Below, piece by piece: positions 8,712-18,932 of a stretch of 64,000 nucleotides of DNA. Location of the stretch: the NCBI RefSeq assembly GCF_000174815.1, contig NZ_ACNN01000036.1:18473-82472 (forward strand), given 5' to 3'. The translations under genes were made by a program, and so were the position numbers. Source of the DNA: Porphyromonas endodontalis ATCC 35406. Its GTDB lineage: Bacteria > Bacteroidota > Bacteroidia > Bacteroidales > Porphyromonadaceae. Below the pieces are notes generated by a model. It ran no database searches, was not told the DNA's origin, and worked only from the letters and a program-made list of their open reading frames with translations. Within the stretch, counting starts at the first letter, position 1, and the number at the start of each line of letters is the position of its first letter.

Positions 8712-11048
8712 ATGATAAACGTAGAACGAATCAATCGATGGTTCTTCCGTGTGGGAGACCGAATTATCCGCCATCGCTGGTGGGTATTAGCCGCCTTTGT
8801 GCTGTTGCTGGCAGTCGGAGCCAATGGGATGCGAATGCTCAATATCAAGACTTCGTGGGAGGATTATTTCCTGGAAGATGACCCGATGCTCCTACAAACA
8901 AAGGAGTTTAAGGAGGTGTTTGGTAATGATAATTACGCTGCGGTACTCCTTGAGTGTGACAATATATTCACCAAAGAAAAGTTAGAACTTATCCGCCGGC
9001 TCTCTAATGAGATGATGGATAGTATGACCTATGCCGATAAGATCACCTCTCTTACAGACATTGAGTTTATGGAGGGGAACGAAGAGGGAATGACGATTGA
9101 GCAGATTGTGCCCGAGGAGATCCCTAGTGATCCTGCCGGGTTGGCGGAGATACGGCGTAGAGCATTCCTCAAACCCAACATTGCCAATCGTCTTGTATCA
9201 AAGGATGGTCGCCTCTCGTGGATTTTGCTGAAACTGAGCCCATTCCCGGAGACAGGGGGAGCAGAGATGCTTACGGGCAAAGAGTTATATCACATCATAA
9301 CCAAGCCTGAGTATGCTGCTCTTCATCCAAAGGGTACCGGGATGCCCTACCTTTCCGAACGAAAAGTGGAATGGGTGAATCACGAACTGCCCCTAGTGAT
9401 GGGGATTGCGATCCTCTTTGCCATCTTTGTTTTGGCGTTGGCTACTCGTTCGCTTCGAGGGGTGGTTGTACCGGTAATAACAGCTTTCTCTGCCATTATT
9501 ATGGCGTATGGTCTTACGGGTTACCTACGTTTGAGTATCGATAGTGGTATGATGCTTGTGCCGATGCTTTTGGCTTTTGCCGTCTCGGTGGCGTACAATA
9601 TACATATACACTCTTACTTCCGAAGGCAGATGCGTATTCATGGCAAACGCAAGCAAGCGGCTATTGAGACCATAAGCGAGACCGGGTGGCCCACCCTCTT
9701 TAGTGCGCTTACCACCCTTGTAGCTCTCCTTTCATTTCTTGCCATCCCTATGGTGCCCATGCACTTTGTGGGTATTGCCACAGCGTCAAGTGTTTTCTTC
9801 GCCTTCTTTGTTACACTAATGGTGATGCCGACCCTCTTGAGTTTTGGTAAAGATAAACAACCCAAGGAGGGGGCTTGCAAAGAGGGGATGCATTGGTTAG
9901 ATCGTAAGCTAGAGCTGTTTGGCAGCAATGTATTGCGGCACGAGAGATTGGTTTGGATTGTCTTCTTTGTTTTTACCGCAGGTATGATATATGGTTTTAC
10001 CAAAATAGAACCTGCCTTTGATGTGGAGCGCACTCAGGGACGACGCATCCAGTACGTTCGGGACATTCTCGAAGTGGCAGAGAGCGAGTTAGGGTCCATT
10101 TATTCATATGATATAATGATTGAGTTCCCGGAAGAGGGGCAAGCCAAGACGCCACAGGCACTGCAAGCTCTCGACTCTCTTGCTCACCTTGCGGATAGTT
10201 ATGTCCTTACCAAGCGTACTACTTCGATTCTCAATATTCTCAAAGACCTTAATCAGACGCTTCATGCGGATAATCCCGCCTACTATCGTTTGCCTGACAC
10301 GTCAGACGAGATTGCACAGCAGCTACTCCTCTATGAGAATGCGGGAGGGAGCGAAGCCGAGAGTTGGATAGACTATGAGTACCGATTCTTGCGCTTGCGA
10401 GTAGAGATGGCAAACTACAATTCTGCAGAGATTGAGCGTGAAATGGCGGAATTAGTCTCTGTGGCAGGCAATTTGCTGCCCAACGCCAAGGTAACTCCTG
10501 TGGGTACAATGCCGCAGTTCTCGGTGATGATGCAGTATGTAGTACGTGGGCAAATCGTCTCTTTCTTGCTCTCGCTACTTATCATTGGCGTGCTGATGAT
10601 GGTGGTGTTTGGTAGCGTGCGTGTCGGCCTTATTGGCTTGATCCCCAATATAATGCCAGCTATTGTGGTGGGGGGCTTGATGGGATTCCTCGATTATCCC
10701 CTTGATATGATGACGGCGACTATTATGCCGATGATATTAGGGCTTGCCGTAGACGATACCATCCATTTTATCAATCATGGGCATTTGGAGTTTGACCGCC
10801 AGCGCAATTACCGATCCTCGATACTCAAAACTTTTCACATTGTAGGTACTCCTATTGTTCTTACGAGCGTGATTATTTCTAGTAACTTTGCTGCCTATTG
10901 TATCTCCGAAGGTATGATGTTCGTCCATATGGGGATCTTGTCGGTTGCCGGGATGCTAACAGCTCTTCTTGCGGACTTATGTATTACGCCACTCCTTTTC
11001 CGCCGCTTCAAAATCTTTGGCAAAGAGGAGGAGAAAGAGGCTCAGTAA
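8712..11048 (+). CDS. MMPL/RND-family inner-membrane transporter
   Basis: This 778-residue permease has the two-fold symmetric RND arrangement. One membrane helix lies at about residue 25, a large periplasmic loop follows, and five to six helices span 230-390. A second helix at about 415, a second loop and a final helical bundle (610-765) complete it. The [10 protein letters not shown] motif in the second bundle is typical of MMPL/Patched-like members, with charged residues expected for proton relay. It is shorter than AcrB-type pumps and lacks a membrane-fusion partner nearby. Its neighbours are a LolA-like periplasmic protein and a beta-barrel, a combination known from RND/DUF1329/DUF1302 operons. 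Transport of a lipid or hydrophobic compound across the envelope is therefore the best inference. Confidence 0.9.
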   Translation: MINVERINRWFFRVGDRIIRHRWWVLAAFVLLLAVGANGMRMLNIKTSWEDYFLEDDPMLLQTKEFKEVFGNDNYAAVLLECDNIFTKEKLELIRRLSNEMMDSMTYADKITSLTDIEFMEGNEEGMTIEQIVPEEIPSDPAGLAEIRRRAFLKPNIANRLVSKDGRLSWILLKLSPFPETGGAEMLTGKELYHIITKPEYAALHPKGTGMPYLSERKVEWVNHELPLVMGIAILFAIFVLALATRSLRGVVVPVITAFSAIIMAYGLTGYLRLSIDSGMMLVPMLLAFAVSVAYNIHIHSYFRRQMRIHGKRKQAAIETISETGWPTLFSALTTLVALLSFLAIPMVPMHFVGIATASSVFFAFFVTLMVMPTLLSFGKDKQPKEGACKEGMHWLDRKLELFGSNVLRHERLVWIVFFVFTAGMIYGFTKIEPAFDVERTQGRRIQYVRDILEVAESELGSIYSYDIMIEFPEEGQAKTPQALQALDSLAHLADSYVLTKRTTSILNILKDLNQTLHADNPAYYRLPDTSDEIAQQLLLYENAGGSEAESWIDYEYRFLRLRVEMANYNSAEIEREMAELVSVAGNLLPNAKVTPVGTMPQFSVMMQYVVRGQIVSFLLSLLIIGVLMMVVFGSVRVGLIGLIPNIMPAIVVGGLMGFLDYPLDMMTATIMPMILGLAVDDTIHFINHGHLEFDRQRNYRSSILKTFHIVGTPIVLTSVIISSNFAAYCISEGMMFVHMGILSVAGMLTALLADLCITPLLFRRFKIFGKEEEKEAQ

Positions 11049-11094
11049 TGGAGAAGAAACATATTCGATAGTAAAAGTATTATACCGATATAGT

Positions 11095-11877
11095 ATGAAA
11101 AGAATAGCAATACTAGGCATTGCCGCGATGCTTGCCGTAAGTAGTGCCTTGGCACAAACCGGGCGTGAGATAGCCCAAAAGGTGAAAGATAGACCCGATG
11201 GAGATACACGTCAGTCGGAGATGACCATGAAGCTGATCAATAAGCGTGGTAGTGTGAGAGAACGCAAACTTATCTCCTACTCCATTGACGTAGGAAAGGG
11301 GAAGAAAGACCGTAAAACGATGATGTTCTTCCTTTACCCGGGAGATGTAAAAGGGACGGGGTTCCTTACTTGGGATTACGACGAAATAGGGAAAGACGAC
11401 GACAAGTGGCTCTACCTCCCTGCCATGAAGAAAACCCGACGCATCAGTGGATCTTCTGCAAAAAAAGACTATTTCATGGGCAGCGACTTTACCTACGACG
11501 ATATGGGGAGCCGCAATGTAGATGAGGATACGCACAAATATCTAGGAGAGGAAACAATTGATGGGCACAAGTGCTGGAAGCTGGAGTCTACCTCCAAAGA
11601 TAGTCGGGATGTCTTTAGTAAGAAAGTCGCTTGGATTCGCCAAGATTGCTATATTCCAGTGGTAGTGGAGTACTATGATCGAACAGGGCGACTGCATCGT
11701 AAACTTGAGATCTCCGATATTCACAAAATAGATGGCTTTTGGACTCCCCAAAAAATGCAGATGACCAACGTACAAACAGAGCACAAAACCATCCTAGAGT
11801 TTAAGAATAGTAAGTTTAACACCCCCCTAGCCGAAGCCAAGTTTAGTGTTACTTCGCTAGAGAAAGGATCCTTATGA
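11095..11877 (+). CDS. Periplasmic LolA-like (outer-membrane lipoprotein-sorting family) protein
   Basis: This 260-residue secreted protein begins with a signal peptide ([20 protein letters not shown], cleavage before QTG). The frame is open further upstream, but the ATG at 11095 gives the signal peptide and lies after the RND stop, so it is the start. The body fits the LolA-like family annotated as outer-membrane lipoprotein-sorting protein: [36 protein letters not shown] and [14 protein letters not shown] are typical of the half-barrel that shields lipids. It ends with ATGA overlapping the next gene, indicating translational coupling. It probably ferries the cargo of the RND pump through the periplasm; the cargo itself is unknown. 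Confidence 0.88.
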   Translation: MKRIAILGIAAMLAVSSALAQTGREIAQKVKDRPDGDTRQSEMTMKLINKRGSVRERKLISYSIDVGKGKKDRKTMMFFLYPGDVKGTGFLTWDYDEIGKDDDKWLYLPAMKKTRRISGSSAKKDYFMGSDFTYDDMGSRNVDEDTHKYLGEETIDGHKCWKLESTSKDSRDVFSKKVAWIRQDCYIPVVVEYYDRTGRLHRKLEISDIHKIDGFWTPQKMQMTNVQTEHKTILEFKNSKFNTPLAEAKFSVTSLEKGSL

Positions 11878-13148
11878 TACAATTTGCTAGAATGCGCTGT
11901 CTCCTCCTATGGGGGGCAGCGTTGCTAACCTCCTTACCTCTCATGGGGCAAAATGAAGAGGGTACTTCTACCCCCTTTGACCTCAAAGGGTTTGTTGATA
12001 CGTACCACGCTGTACGCAGTCACTCGCCTTTCCAATTTATGAGTTCGCGCACTCGTGTGCGAGGAGAGTTTGAGAAACACTTTGGGCAGTCGCTTGTGGG
12101 GGTCTCTATCAATGCTACTTATAACGCTGTTCGCCCTGCTGAGACGGGGATTCGTTTGCGAGAGGCTTTCTTCGAGCATCGGGGGGAGCACTGGGGGATA
12201 CGCGCCGGACGACAGTTCGTTATTTGGGGTGCAGCAGATGGCGTGCGCATTACCGACCTCGTCTCTCCGTTGGATCTGACGGAGTTCTTAGCACAAGATT
12301 ATGACGATGTGCGTATGCCGGTAAACGCCCTACGTCTATCGCTTTTCAATGAGACATTTAAGGCAGAGGGCATTTTCGTTCCTACTTTCGAGGGGTATAA
12401 ACTCCCCACAGATCGCTCCAATCCGTGGAATATTTTTGCTCAAACTAAGGAGCATCCTAACCTTAATATTGTGTGGAACGACAAGGGGAGTACACCTGCG
12501 CTTAAACTTGCCAATATGGAGTATGGTCTGCGCTTGAGTGCGACGTTACCGGGGGTAGACTTCTCGGTGGCAGCCCTACATACATGGAATAAAATGCCCG
12601 TTATCACGCGGCAATTCCTATCCCCTACGGAGGTGCAGGTGGTGCCGCGTTATTATCGTATGGGCTTTGTGGGAGGCGATGTGGCTGTGCCTCTTGGGCA
12701 ATTTGTCCTGCGTGGGGAAGCCGCATTCAATATTAATAAGCACTTTACATACAAAGGAGTAGGAGAGCAGCGTGGCTTCAATACCCTCAATTGGCTAACG
12801 GGTGTTGATTGGTACGGCCCCAATGATTGGCTCGCTTCGGCGCAATTTTCTATGGAGAATATCTTTCGGTATAGCGATCTTATTGCCCAAAAGCGCAATA
12901 CCTCTCTCTTGACTTTTCAGCTCTCGAAAAAACTATTGGGAGCTACACTTGAGCTTTCGGACTTTACCTATATCGACCTGACGGGTAAGGGCTGGTTTAG
13001 TCGCTTTACGGCAGGCTATGCTCTCAGCGATCAAGTCCGTCTTATCGTTGGTTACGATTGGTTGGGAGCTTCGGAAGGGCACGACAGTCTCTTTGCTAAC
13101 TACAAGGATAATTCGGAGTTTTGGTTCAAGGCTCGTTATAGTTTTTGA
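11874..13148 (+). CDS. Outer-membrane beta-barrel protein of the RND operon (DUF1302-like)
   Basis: This 424-residue protein has an N-terminal signal peptide (hydrophobic [15 protein letters not shown], cleavage near GQN) and alternating hydrophobic strands throughout. It ends in an aromatic residue (FWFKARYSF), the usual outer-membrane barrel signature. Segments such as [18 protein letters not shown] resemble DUF1302-type barrels found with RND and LolA-like genes; I judge the family by pattern, not alignment. It overlaps the preceding gene by 4 bp (ATGA) and is followed by a strong terminator, so it closes the operon. Its likely role is the outer-membrane end of a trans-envelope route. An internal ATG at 11892 is an alternative start. 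Confidence 0.82.
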   Translation: MIQFARMRCLLLWGAALLTSLPLMGQNEEGTSTPFDLKGFVDTYHAVRSHSPFQFMSSRTRVRGEFEKHFGQSLVGVSINATYNAVRPAETGIRLREAFFEHRGEHWGIRAGRQFVIWGAADGVRITDLVSPLDLTEFLAQDYDDVRMPVNALRLSLFNETFKAEGIFVPTFEGYKLPTDRSNPWNIFAQTKEHPNLNIVWNDKGSTPALKLANMEYGLRLSATLPGVDFSVAALHTWNKMPVITRQFLSPTEVQVVPRYYRMGFVGGDVAVPLGQFVLRGEAAFNINKHFTYKGVGEQRGFNTLNWLTGVDWYGPNDWLASAQFSMENIFRYSDLIAQKRNTSLLTFQLSKKLLGATLELSDFTYIDLTGKGWFSRFTAGYALSDQVRLIVGYDWLGASEGHDSLFANYKDNSEFWFKARYSF

Positions 13149-13191
13149 GTTTTCTCTCCCTTTCTCGTTGGGGAGTATCTATCTTTTGCGG

Positions 13192-13231
13192 CAAGCTGCC
13201 TCTCTCTAGAGGGGCAGCTTGTTTGTTTTTG
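13192..13231 (+). terminator. Rho-independent terminator of the TetR/RND operon
   Basis: CAAGCTGCC (13192-13200) pairs with GGCAGCTTG (13213-13221), with inner CTCT/AGAG pairing. T-rich TTTGTTTTTG follows. It lies 43 nt after the barrel gene stop. Confidence 0.8.
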
Positions 13232-13642
13232 TTCCTCCCGAAGATGCTTCTTTATCTTTCTAAGGAGCAAGTGAGAGGTGCATAAATGTCAAATGTTGCT
13301 TGAGGTAAATGTCAGATGTTGTTTTTTCGATTTTCTCTCTATGTCGCTTATTTACAAGGGTGTTTGTTTGTGTAATGTCAAATGTCTCGTTTGCGAACCG
13401 ATATATGATGCCTTCTATCACTAAAATGCTTTCGGCGGAAGGCTTTCTGCCCGAATCACTATAATTCTTTCAGTTTGGGATGAAGGTACGGATGGCTTCC
13501 CCCTTTCCCTTTGACCTGTCTTTGTTCATGTTTTTACTATTTCTACGAGAGCATTCTTCACGCTATTGTGCGAAGATTTGGTATCTTTACACTCCGAACA
13601 GCGAAGACCTGTCCCATAAGAAAGAGCGATTGAGAGAATAGA
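13232..13642. other. Intergenic region upstream of murI
   Basis: This stretch of about 410 bp has no gene. It contains three copies of a TGTCARATGT motif (annotated separately). A weak -7-like box, TATCTTTA (13582-13589), lies before murI; it lacks a properly spaced -33 element. Nothing else was recognised. Confidence 0.55.
13283..13386 (+). repeat. Three direct copies of TAAATGTCARATGT-like motif
   Basis: Copies are TAAATGTCAAATGTTG (13283-13298), TAAATGTCAGATGTTG (13306-13321) and TAATGTCAAATGTC (13373-13386). The first two are spaced 23 bp start to start. They could be binding sites for a regulator of the downstream murI unit; function is unknown. Confidence 0.6.
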
Positions 13643-14476
13643 ATGAACGAACAGATTGCCCCAATTGGTATTTTTGATTCCGGTTATGGTGGGCTTACCA
13701 TTTTGCGAGAGATTCGTAAACTAATGCCTCAGTATGATTATCTATATTTGGGAGATAACGCTCGCTCTCCGTATGGTAGTCGCTCCTTCGAAATCGTCTA
13801 TAAGTTTACATTGCAGGCTGTAGAGCGTCTGTTTGAGATGGGGTGCCCTTTGGTTATCTTGGCGTGCAATACGGCGTCTGCCAAGGCATTGCGTACCATT
13901 CAGCAGCAAGATTTGCCTCAGATGAGCGACCCCTCTCGTCGTGTATTGGGGATTATTCGTCCCACGGTGGAGGCTGTTGATACGATCACAGCGAGTAAGC
14001 ATGTGGGTATCTTGGCAACGGAAGGAACCGTCAGCAGTCATAGCTATCAGATGGAGATTGCGAAGCTTTTCCCTCACATTATCGTGAGCGAGGAGGCTTG
14101 CCCCATGTGGGTTCCTTTGGTGGAAAACGGCGAAGCCGATAGCCCCGGAGCCGATTATTATGTACGCAAACACCTTGATGCGCTACTTTGCAAGGATAAG
14201 GCAATTGACACAATTGTCTTGGCATGTACCCACTATCCCCTGCTGCGTCAGAAAATTAAAAGACTTATCACTCCCAGCATTACGGTGGTATCCCAAGGAG
14301 AGTACGTGGCTTCTTCGTTGCAAGATTACCTTGGGCGACAGACAGAGATGGATGCTCGTCTATCCAAATCCGGTTCTATCCGTTATCTGACAACGGAGCA
14401 AGCCGATAAGTTTGCGGAGAAGGCCTCCGTTTTCCTCGAAGAAAAAGTACAAGCTGAGCAGGCTACAATCGATTAG
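13643..14476 (+). CDS. murI: Glutamate racemase
   Basis: Glutamate racemase interconverts L- and D-glutamate to supply D-Glu for peptidoglycan. At 277 residues it has the normal family length. The N-terminal IGIFDSGYGGLTILREI motif, the catalytic cysteine regions LACNTAS (about residue 75) and LACTHYPLL (about residue 195), and LYLGDNARSPYG are all present, so both catalytic cysteines are intact. The protein should be cytosolic. It is the first gene after a long intergenic region and is followed 49 bp later by an HslJ-like lipoprotein. The ATG at 13643 is the natural start because IGIFDSG follows within six residues. Confidence 0.97.
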   Translation: MNEQIAPIGIFDSGYGGLTILREIRKLMPQYDYLYLGDNARSPYGSRSFEIVYKFTLQAVERLFEMGCPLVILACNTASAKALRTIQQQDLPQMSDPSRRVLGIIRPTVEAVDTITASKHVGILATEGTVSSHSYQMEIAKLFPHIIVSEEACPMWVPLVENGEADSPGADYYVRKHLDALLCKDKAIDTIVLACTHYPLLRQKIKRLITPSITVVSQGEYVASSLQDYLGRQTEMDARLSKSGSIRYLTTEQADKFAEKASVFLEEKVQAEQATID

Positions 14477-14525
14477 CCTCCGGAGTATAAATAGAAAAAG
14501 AAACATACTAGATAGATCCTTTCCT

Positions 14526-14960
14526 ATGAAAAGAAAAATCGTTTTTACCATTATCTCTTTTGTTGCAATTGCCGCACTTTCTCTTTCGTGCTGCGCTAAG
14601 AAAGCGAGCAAAGCGACCCTCGATGGGTTGTGGTTTGTGCAGGTTCTTAATGATAATCCTATAGAACACTCCGAAGGGAAAAAGGAGATGACCCTCTCGT
14701 TTGATACCAAATCAATGCGCCTTGGAGGCATGGGGATTTGCAATAGCTATGGTGGGGACTTCCAGATGACACCCGAAGGTGCTTTCACGGTCTCCAATAT
14801 TATATCCACACGCGTTGGCTGTGAGGGGATGGCTTTAGAGACAAGTCTCTTTAGAACACTGGAAAAGTCTGCCAAGATAAAGGTCAAAGGTGATAAGGCG
14901 GAGCTATACGATGCCGCAGGAAAGTTGATTGTGGTATTGCAACGTCAAGCTGAGAAGTAG
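14526..14960 (+). CDS. META/HslJ-domain lipoprotein
   Basis: This 144-residue protein has a lipoprotein signal peptide (hydrophobic ISFVAIAALSLS, then a Cys at a lipobox-like LSLSC). It continues with a single META (HslJ-type, DUF306) domain: LDGLWFVQVLN, MTLSFDTKSMRLGGMGICNSYGG, ISTRVGCEG and the closing LYDAAGKLIVVLQ. These proteins are small beta-rich envelope proteins of unclear function. The HslJ name comes from heat-shock and novobiocin phenotypes in E. coli. The frame is open upstream through the murI end, but the ATG at 14526 is the one that yields a signal peptide. It lies between murI and DPP-IV and is probably co-transcribed with them. Confidence 0.85.
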   Translation: MKRKIVFTIISFVAIAALSLSCCAKKASKATLDGLWFVQVLNDNPIEHSEGKKEMTLSFDTKSMRLGGMGICNSYGGDFQMTPEGAFTVSNIISTRVGCEGMALETSLFRTLEKSAKIKVKGDKAELYDAAGKLIVVLQRQAEK

Positions 14961-14993
14961 GTCTTAGTAAGAGTAGATAAAACTATAAAGGCA

Positions 14994-17204
14994 ATGAATA
15001 TCCGTATTTCCGTACGTCCTTTTTGGGTTGTGATGGTGTTGTTTATGCTCTCTTCCATGGGGGTACAGGCGCAGCAAGGTAAGCGTCTTTTCTCTCTTAA
15101 GGAGATTACAAATTGGCATTTTTCTCCCAGAGGAGCCGGGGGGTCTTTCCGCTCGATGGAGGATGGTCGCTACTACACGACACTCAACGATGCCCACACC
15201 GCCATTGTGCAGTATGAGTTTGCTACGGGGCGTGAGGTCGGCACTCTTTTCGATCTTTCGCAGCTAGCGTCGCGTACCATTAGCAAGAATGGCGACTTTA
15301 AGACTCCTGAGAAAATTGACGATTATCAGATATCTCCTTGTGGCCATCATATCTTGATTATGACGGAAAGGGAGCGGATTTATCGCCGTTCGTCTCGCTC
15401 TACGACTTATCACTACGACGTGCGTCGTAAGCAATTTGAGCCCCTCAGCTCCGGCAAGCTGATGATCCCCACCTTCAGCCCTGATGGACGTATGGTCGCT
15501 TTTGTGCGAGATAATAACATCTTCATTCGCAAGTTCGACTACAACAGCGAGGTGCAAGTAACAACCGATGGCAAGCGCAATGAAGTAATCAATGGGGCTA
15601 CCGATTGGGTCTACGAGGAGGAACTCTATTGCACGAAATTGCTCACATGGAGCCAAGATGGTGGCTATTTGGCATTCGTTCGCTTCGATGAGTCGGAGGT
15701 GCCGGCTTATAGCATGCCTATCTACGGGAATGGTCTTTACCCGGGAGAGTACACCTACAAATACCCCAAGGCTGGAGAGAAAAATTCGTCCATATCGCTG
15801 CATGTCTACAATGTGGATCAGAAGGTAGTACGCCCCGTGTCTCTCCCCATTGACAAGGAGAGCTACATCCCTCGTATTGAGTTTACACCTATAAACAATG
15901 CTTTGGCTGTGTGCACTCTCAATCGCCATCAAAATGACTTCCGACTTTTCTTGGTAGACCCTGCAACGCTTATTGCCAAGCAGACCTTACGAGATACTGA
16001 TGCCGCGTATGTAAAAATCGAATGGGTGAATAGCCTTGCGATTGATGCCAAGGGCTTTACTATGGTGAGTGAGGCGGATGGCTATGCACACCTCTATCGC
16101 TATAGCACCACGGGTGAGCGTGTTCGTCAATTGACAAAGGGGGAATGGGATATTATCACCCTTTATGGTGTGGATAAGGAGGGGAATGCTTACTATCAAG
16201 CTGCCGATGAGACCCCTATTCGTCGCCGTATCCTCAAAGTTTCGCCTGTGGGTGAGACCAAGGTTCTTGCCGGCGAGGCTGGTATTAACCAAGCGACTTT
16301 TAGTCAAGACTTCTCCTACTTCCTCAATGTGTATAGCAGTAGCTCTGTAGCACCTCAGTACACAATCCGCTCTAGTAAAGACGGCAAGATACAGCGCACG
16401 CTCGAAGACAACAAAGACCTTACCGCTCGACTTGCGAAATATAATTACCTGCCAAAGGAATTTATCCAACTTGAGATTGGGAAGGGGATTACCCTAAATG
16501 GCTGGATGCAGAAGCCTGTGAATTTCGATCCCAATAAGAAGTATCCTCTCCTCATGGTGCAGTATAGCGGACCCGATTCGCAAGAAGTGCTTGATAAGTT
16601 TGAGATCGACTGGGAGTTCGCTCTTGCGCAAGAGGGCTACATCGTGGCCTGTGTGGATGGTAGAGGAACCGGGGCTAGAGGGCGAGAATGGCGCAAGTGT
16701 ACCTATATGAATTTGGGCATCCTAGAGAGCGACGACCAGATAGCCGCTGCCAAGGCTTTCGGCAAATATAGTTACATAGATGCTTCGCGCATTGGCATTT
16801 GGGGCTGGAGTTTTGGTGGGTATATGACCCTCCTTTCACTCTGCCGTGGTGAGGGCACCTTTAAGGCTGGGGTGTCAATTGCCCCTGTAACGGACTGGCG
16901 TTTCTACGATTCGATATACACAGAGCGTTACTTGCGGACCCCACAAGAGAATCCCGAAGGCTATCGCAAGGGAGCTCCTCTCGCTTTGGCGGATCGCTTA
17001 AAGGGCAATCTACTCATTATCCATGGTAGTGCAGACGATAATGTACACCTCCAAAATACGATGGATTTTACCGAGAAACTGGTGCAGAGCGACGTGCCTT
17101 TTGAGATGGCTGTGTACACCGATCGAGATCATGGTATCTATGGCGGTAATACTCGCTACCATCTTTTCTCTCGGATTATTAACTACCTCAAGAAAAACTT
17201 ATAA
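14994..17204 (+). CDS. dpp4: Dipeptidyl peptidase IV (S9B serine peptidase)
   Basis: DPP-IV removes X-Pro dipeptides from peptide N-termini and serves peptide nutrition in asaccharolytic Bacteroidota. The 736-residue protein has a signal peptide (cleavage after GVQAQ). An eight-bladed propeller follows, with the substrate-binding double-Glu motif DWVYEEELY. The C-terminal alpha/beta hydrolase has Ser606 in GWSFGGY, Asp in SADDNVH and His in RDHGIYGG, so the triad is complete. Length matches the P. gingivalis enzyme (about 720 aa). It should act in the periplasm or at the cell surface. lipA follows 43 bp later. Confidence 0.96.
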   Translation: MNIRISVRPFWVVMVLFMLSSMGVQAQQGKRLFSLKEITNWHFSPRGAGGSFRSMEDGRYYTTLNDAHTAIVQYEFATGREVGTLFDLSQLASRTISKNGDFKTPEKIDDYQISPCGHHILIMTERERIYRRSSRSTTYHYDVRRKQFEPLSSGKLMIPTFSPDGRMVAFVRDNNIFIRKFDYNSEVQVTTDGKRNEVINGATDWVYEEELYCTKLLTWSQDGGYLAFVRFDESEVPAYSMPIYGNGLYPGEYTYKYPKAGEKNSSISLHVYNVDQKVVRPVSLPIDKESYIPRIEFTPINNALAVCTLNRHQNDFRLFLVDPATLIAKQTLRDTDAAYVKIEWVNSLAIDAKGFTMVSEADGYAHLYRYSTTGERVRQLTKGEWDIITLYGVDKEGNAYYQAADETPIRRRILKVSPVGETKVLAGEAGINQATFSQDFSYFLNVYSSSSVAPQYTIRSSKDGKIQRTLEDNKDLTARLAKYNYLPKEFIQLEIGKGITLNGWMQKPVNFDPNKKYPLLMVQYSGPDSQEVLDKFEIDWEFALAQEGYIVACVDGRGTGARGREWRKCTYMNLGILESDDQIAAAKAFGKYSYIDASRIGIWGWSFGGYMTLLSLCRGEGTFKAGVSIAPVTDWRFYDSIYTERYLRTPQENPEGYRKGAPLALADRLKGNLLIIHGSADDNVHLQNTMDFTEKLVQSDVPFEMAVYTDRDHGIYGGNTRYHLFSRIINYLKKNL

Positions 17205-17247
17205 GGAAGAGGCTCAATCGTAAAAAGGCACAACTCGTACCCAAACT

Positions 17248-18132
17248 ATGTCTAGCAACTTTGTCAAGAAGCCTGAGTGGCTCCGCATCAAGCTGGGAGG
17301 CTCCATTACGTACGGGGAGACACGTAAGGTGATCGAAGGGCATTGCCTGCATACCATTTGCAGTAGCGGTCGGTGTCCCAATCAAGGAGAGTGCTGGAGC
17401 CGAGGTACGGCAACCTTTATGATTGGTGGGAACATTTGTACGCGTAGTTGTCGCTTTTGCAATACCCTCTCGGGGCATCCACTCCCTCTCGACCCTAACG
17501 AACCTCGTGCTGTGGCAGAGAGCGTACGAGCCATGGGTTTGAAGCACGCCGTAATTACAAGTGTGGATCGCGATGATCTGCCCGATGGCGGAGCGCATCA
17601 TTGGCAAGAGACGATACTTGCGATACGAGAGCTTAATCCGAATGTGACTTGTGAGGTACTTATCCCCGATTTTCGAGGAGATCTATCCATGGTCGATCTT
17701 GTGATTGCTGCCCGCCCCAACATCATTTCCCATAATCTTGAAACGGTAAAACGTTTGACTCCTCTCGTGCGCAGTGTCGCTACCTATGAGCGCAGTTTGT
17801 CCGTACTGGGGCATATTGCCAAGCAGGGTATCCTCGCAAAAACGGGCATTATGCTAGGGCTAGGGGAGACCGAAGAAGAGATCTTAGAGACGATGGACGA
17901 TGCCCTTAGTGTGGGCGTTAGCATCCTCACCATAGGGCAGTATTTGCGCCCGAGCCGCAAAAATATTCCCGTGGAGGCATATATTGAGCCGGCGCAGTTC
18001 GACCACCTTCGAGAGGTCGCTCTCCAAAAGGGATTTACCCATGTGGTTAGTGGTCCTTTAGTGCGCTCTTCGTACCACGCTGAGGAGCAAGTCAATCGCA
18101 CTTCGCCCACGGATACTCCGCACGAACACTGA
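17248..18132 (+). CDS. lipA: Lipoyl synthase
   Basis: Lipoyl synthase is a radical SAM enzyme that inserts two sulfurs into octanoyl groups on 2-oxoacid dehydrogenase and glycine-cleavage H proteins. The 294-residue protein has the auxiliary cluster motif C-x4-C-x5-C (CSSGRCPNQGEC) and the radical SAM cluster CTRSCRFC. Also present are MLGLGETEEE and the conserved YLRPS. All six cluster cysteines are present. The conserved C-terminal RSSYHAEE segment is intact. It is followed 32 bp later by coaX. The start at ATG 17248 leaves a normal short N-terminus. Cytosolic. Confidence 0.97.
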   Translation: MSSNFVKKPEWLRIKLGGSITYGETRKVIEGHCLHTICSSGRCPNQGECWSRGTATFMIGGNICTRSCRFCNTLSGHPLPLDPNEPRAVAESVRAMGLKHAVITSVDRDDLPDGGAHHWQETILAIRELNPNVTCEVLIPDFRGDLSMVDLVIAARPNIISHNLETVKRLTPLVRSVATYERSLSVLGHIAKQGILAKTGIMLGLGETEEEILETMDDALSVGVSILTIGQYLRPSRKNIPVEAYIEPAQFDHLREVALQKGFTHVVSGPLVRSSYHAEEQVNRTSPTDTPHEH

Positions 18133-18164
18133 TACTTTCCCACCCTTAGGCAGATAAGAGAATT

Positions 18165-18932
18165 ATGGCATCCCTACCTCACGAGCGGCATCTGCTCATA
18201 GACAAAGGCAACAGCTACGCAAAAGTGGCTGTGGTAGACGATGGCGTTTTTTCTCCCGAGGTGGCATTTGTGGAGCAACTTACCCCCGAAACTTTAGCTC
18301 CTTTGTGCCGAGTGGCCCCCGGAGGGCGACTATTTACCGTCTATTCATCCGTGGGGGAACCTCAACTATTTGCTCCTGCCTATCTGCAAGAGCAGTCATA
18401 CTATTTCTTACAAATCGACGCTGAGACCGAGTCTCCTCTCCGTGCTCTCCACTACGAAAGAGCGCAGCTTGGAGCCGATCGTCTTGCTCTCGCCGTTGGA
18501 GCCTTGGCTTTTACCGAGAAGGATACAGACGTGCTTGTTATAGATATTGGCACAGCTATTACCTACGAATGGGTCTCTAGTACAGGAGAGTACCTCGGAG
18601 GCAATATCTCTCCCGGCCCTCGCACTCGGAGTCGTGCGCTACATATGGCAACGGCTCTCCTACCCGAGGTGGAGCTTACGTCCGATGCTCCCGAGATGGG
18701 AAGCAATACACATGATGCTATTTTGGGAGGAATCGCTTGGGGGATTGGCTACGAAATTGAGGGATACATTCGCCATCTTCAGTCCAAAAAACCTCGTCTA
18801 AAGGTAATTTTGACGGGTGGATACGCTACATATTTTGCCGATAAAGTAAAAAATGTGACCTTTGTAGTGCCCGACCTTGTTTTGAGGGGGCTTGATAGAT
18901 TATTAGAGTACAATGCACAGAACCATAAGTAA
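18165..18932 (+). CDS. coaX: Type III pantothenate kinase
   Basis: Type III pantothenate kinase performs the first step of coenzyme A synthesis. The 255-residue protein shows the ASKHA-fold phosphate motif near the N-terminus (LLIDKGNSYAKVAVVD). It also has GADRLALAVGA, the catalytic-Asp region VLVIDIGTAITYEWV, GGNISPGPRTRSRALH, and GGIAWGIGYEIEGYI followed by ILTGGYA. Length and order are standard. The first phosphate loop has DKGNS in place of the common DxGNT. The gene's 3' end overlaps the following beta-barrel gene by 20 bp. Another CoA-pathway gene, coaE, lies at 43830. Confidence 0.95.
   Translation: MASLPHERHLLIDKGNSYAKVAVVDDGVFSPEVAFVEQLTPETLAPLCRVAPGGRLFTVYSSVGEPQLFAPAYLQEQSYYFLQIDAETESPLRALHYERAQLGADRLALAVGALAFTEKDTDVLVIDIGTAITYEWVSSTGEYLGGNISPGPRTRSRALHMATALLPEVELTSDAPEMGSNTHDAILGGIAWGIGYEIEGYIRHLQSKKPRLKVILTGGYATYFADKVKNVTFVVPDLVLRGLDRLLEYNAQNHK

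Noticed and set aside
10969..11094. Extended N-terminus for the LolA-like protein
   Set aside because: It would overlap the RND gene and remove the signal peptide from the N-terminus; ATG at 11095 is better.
15264..15932. 222-codon minus-strand ORF
   Set aside because: Antisense to DPP-IV, which has complete catalytic motifs; a shadow frame.
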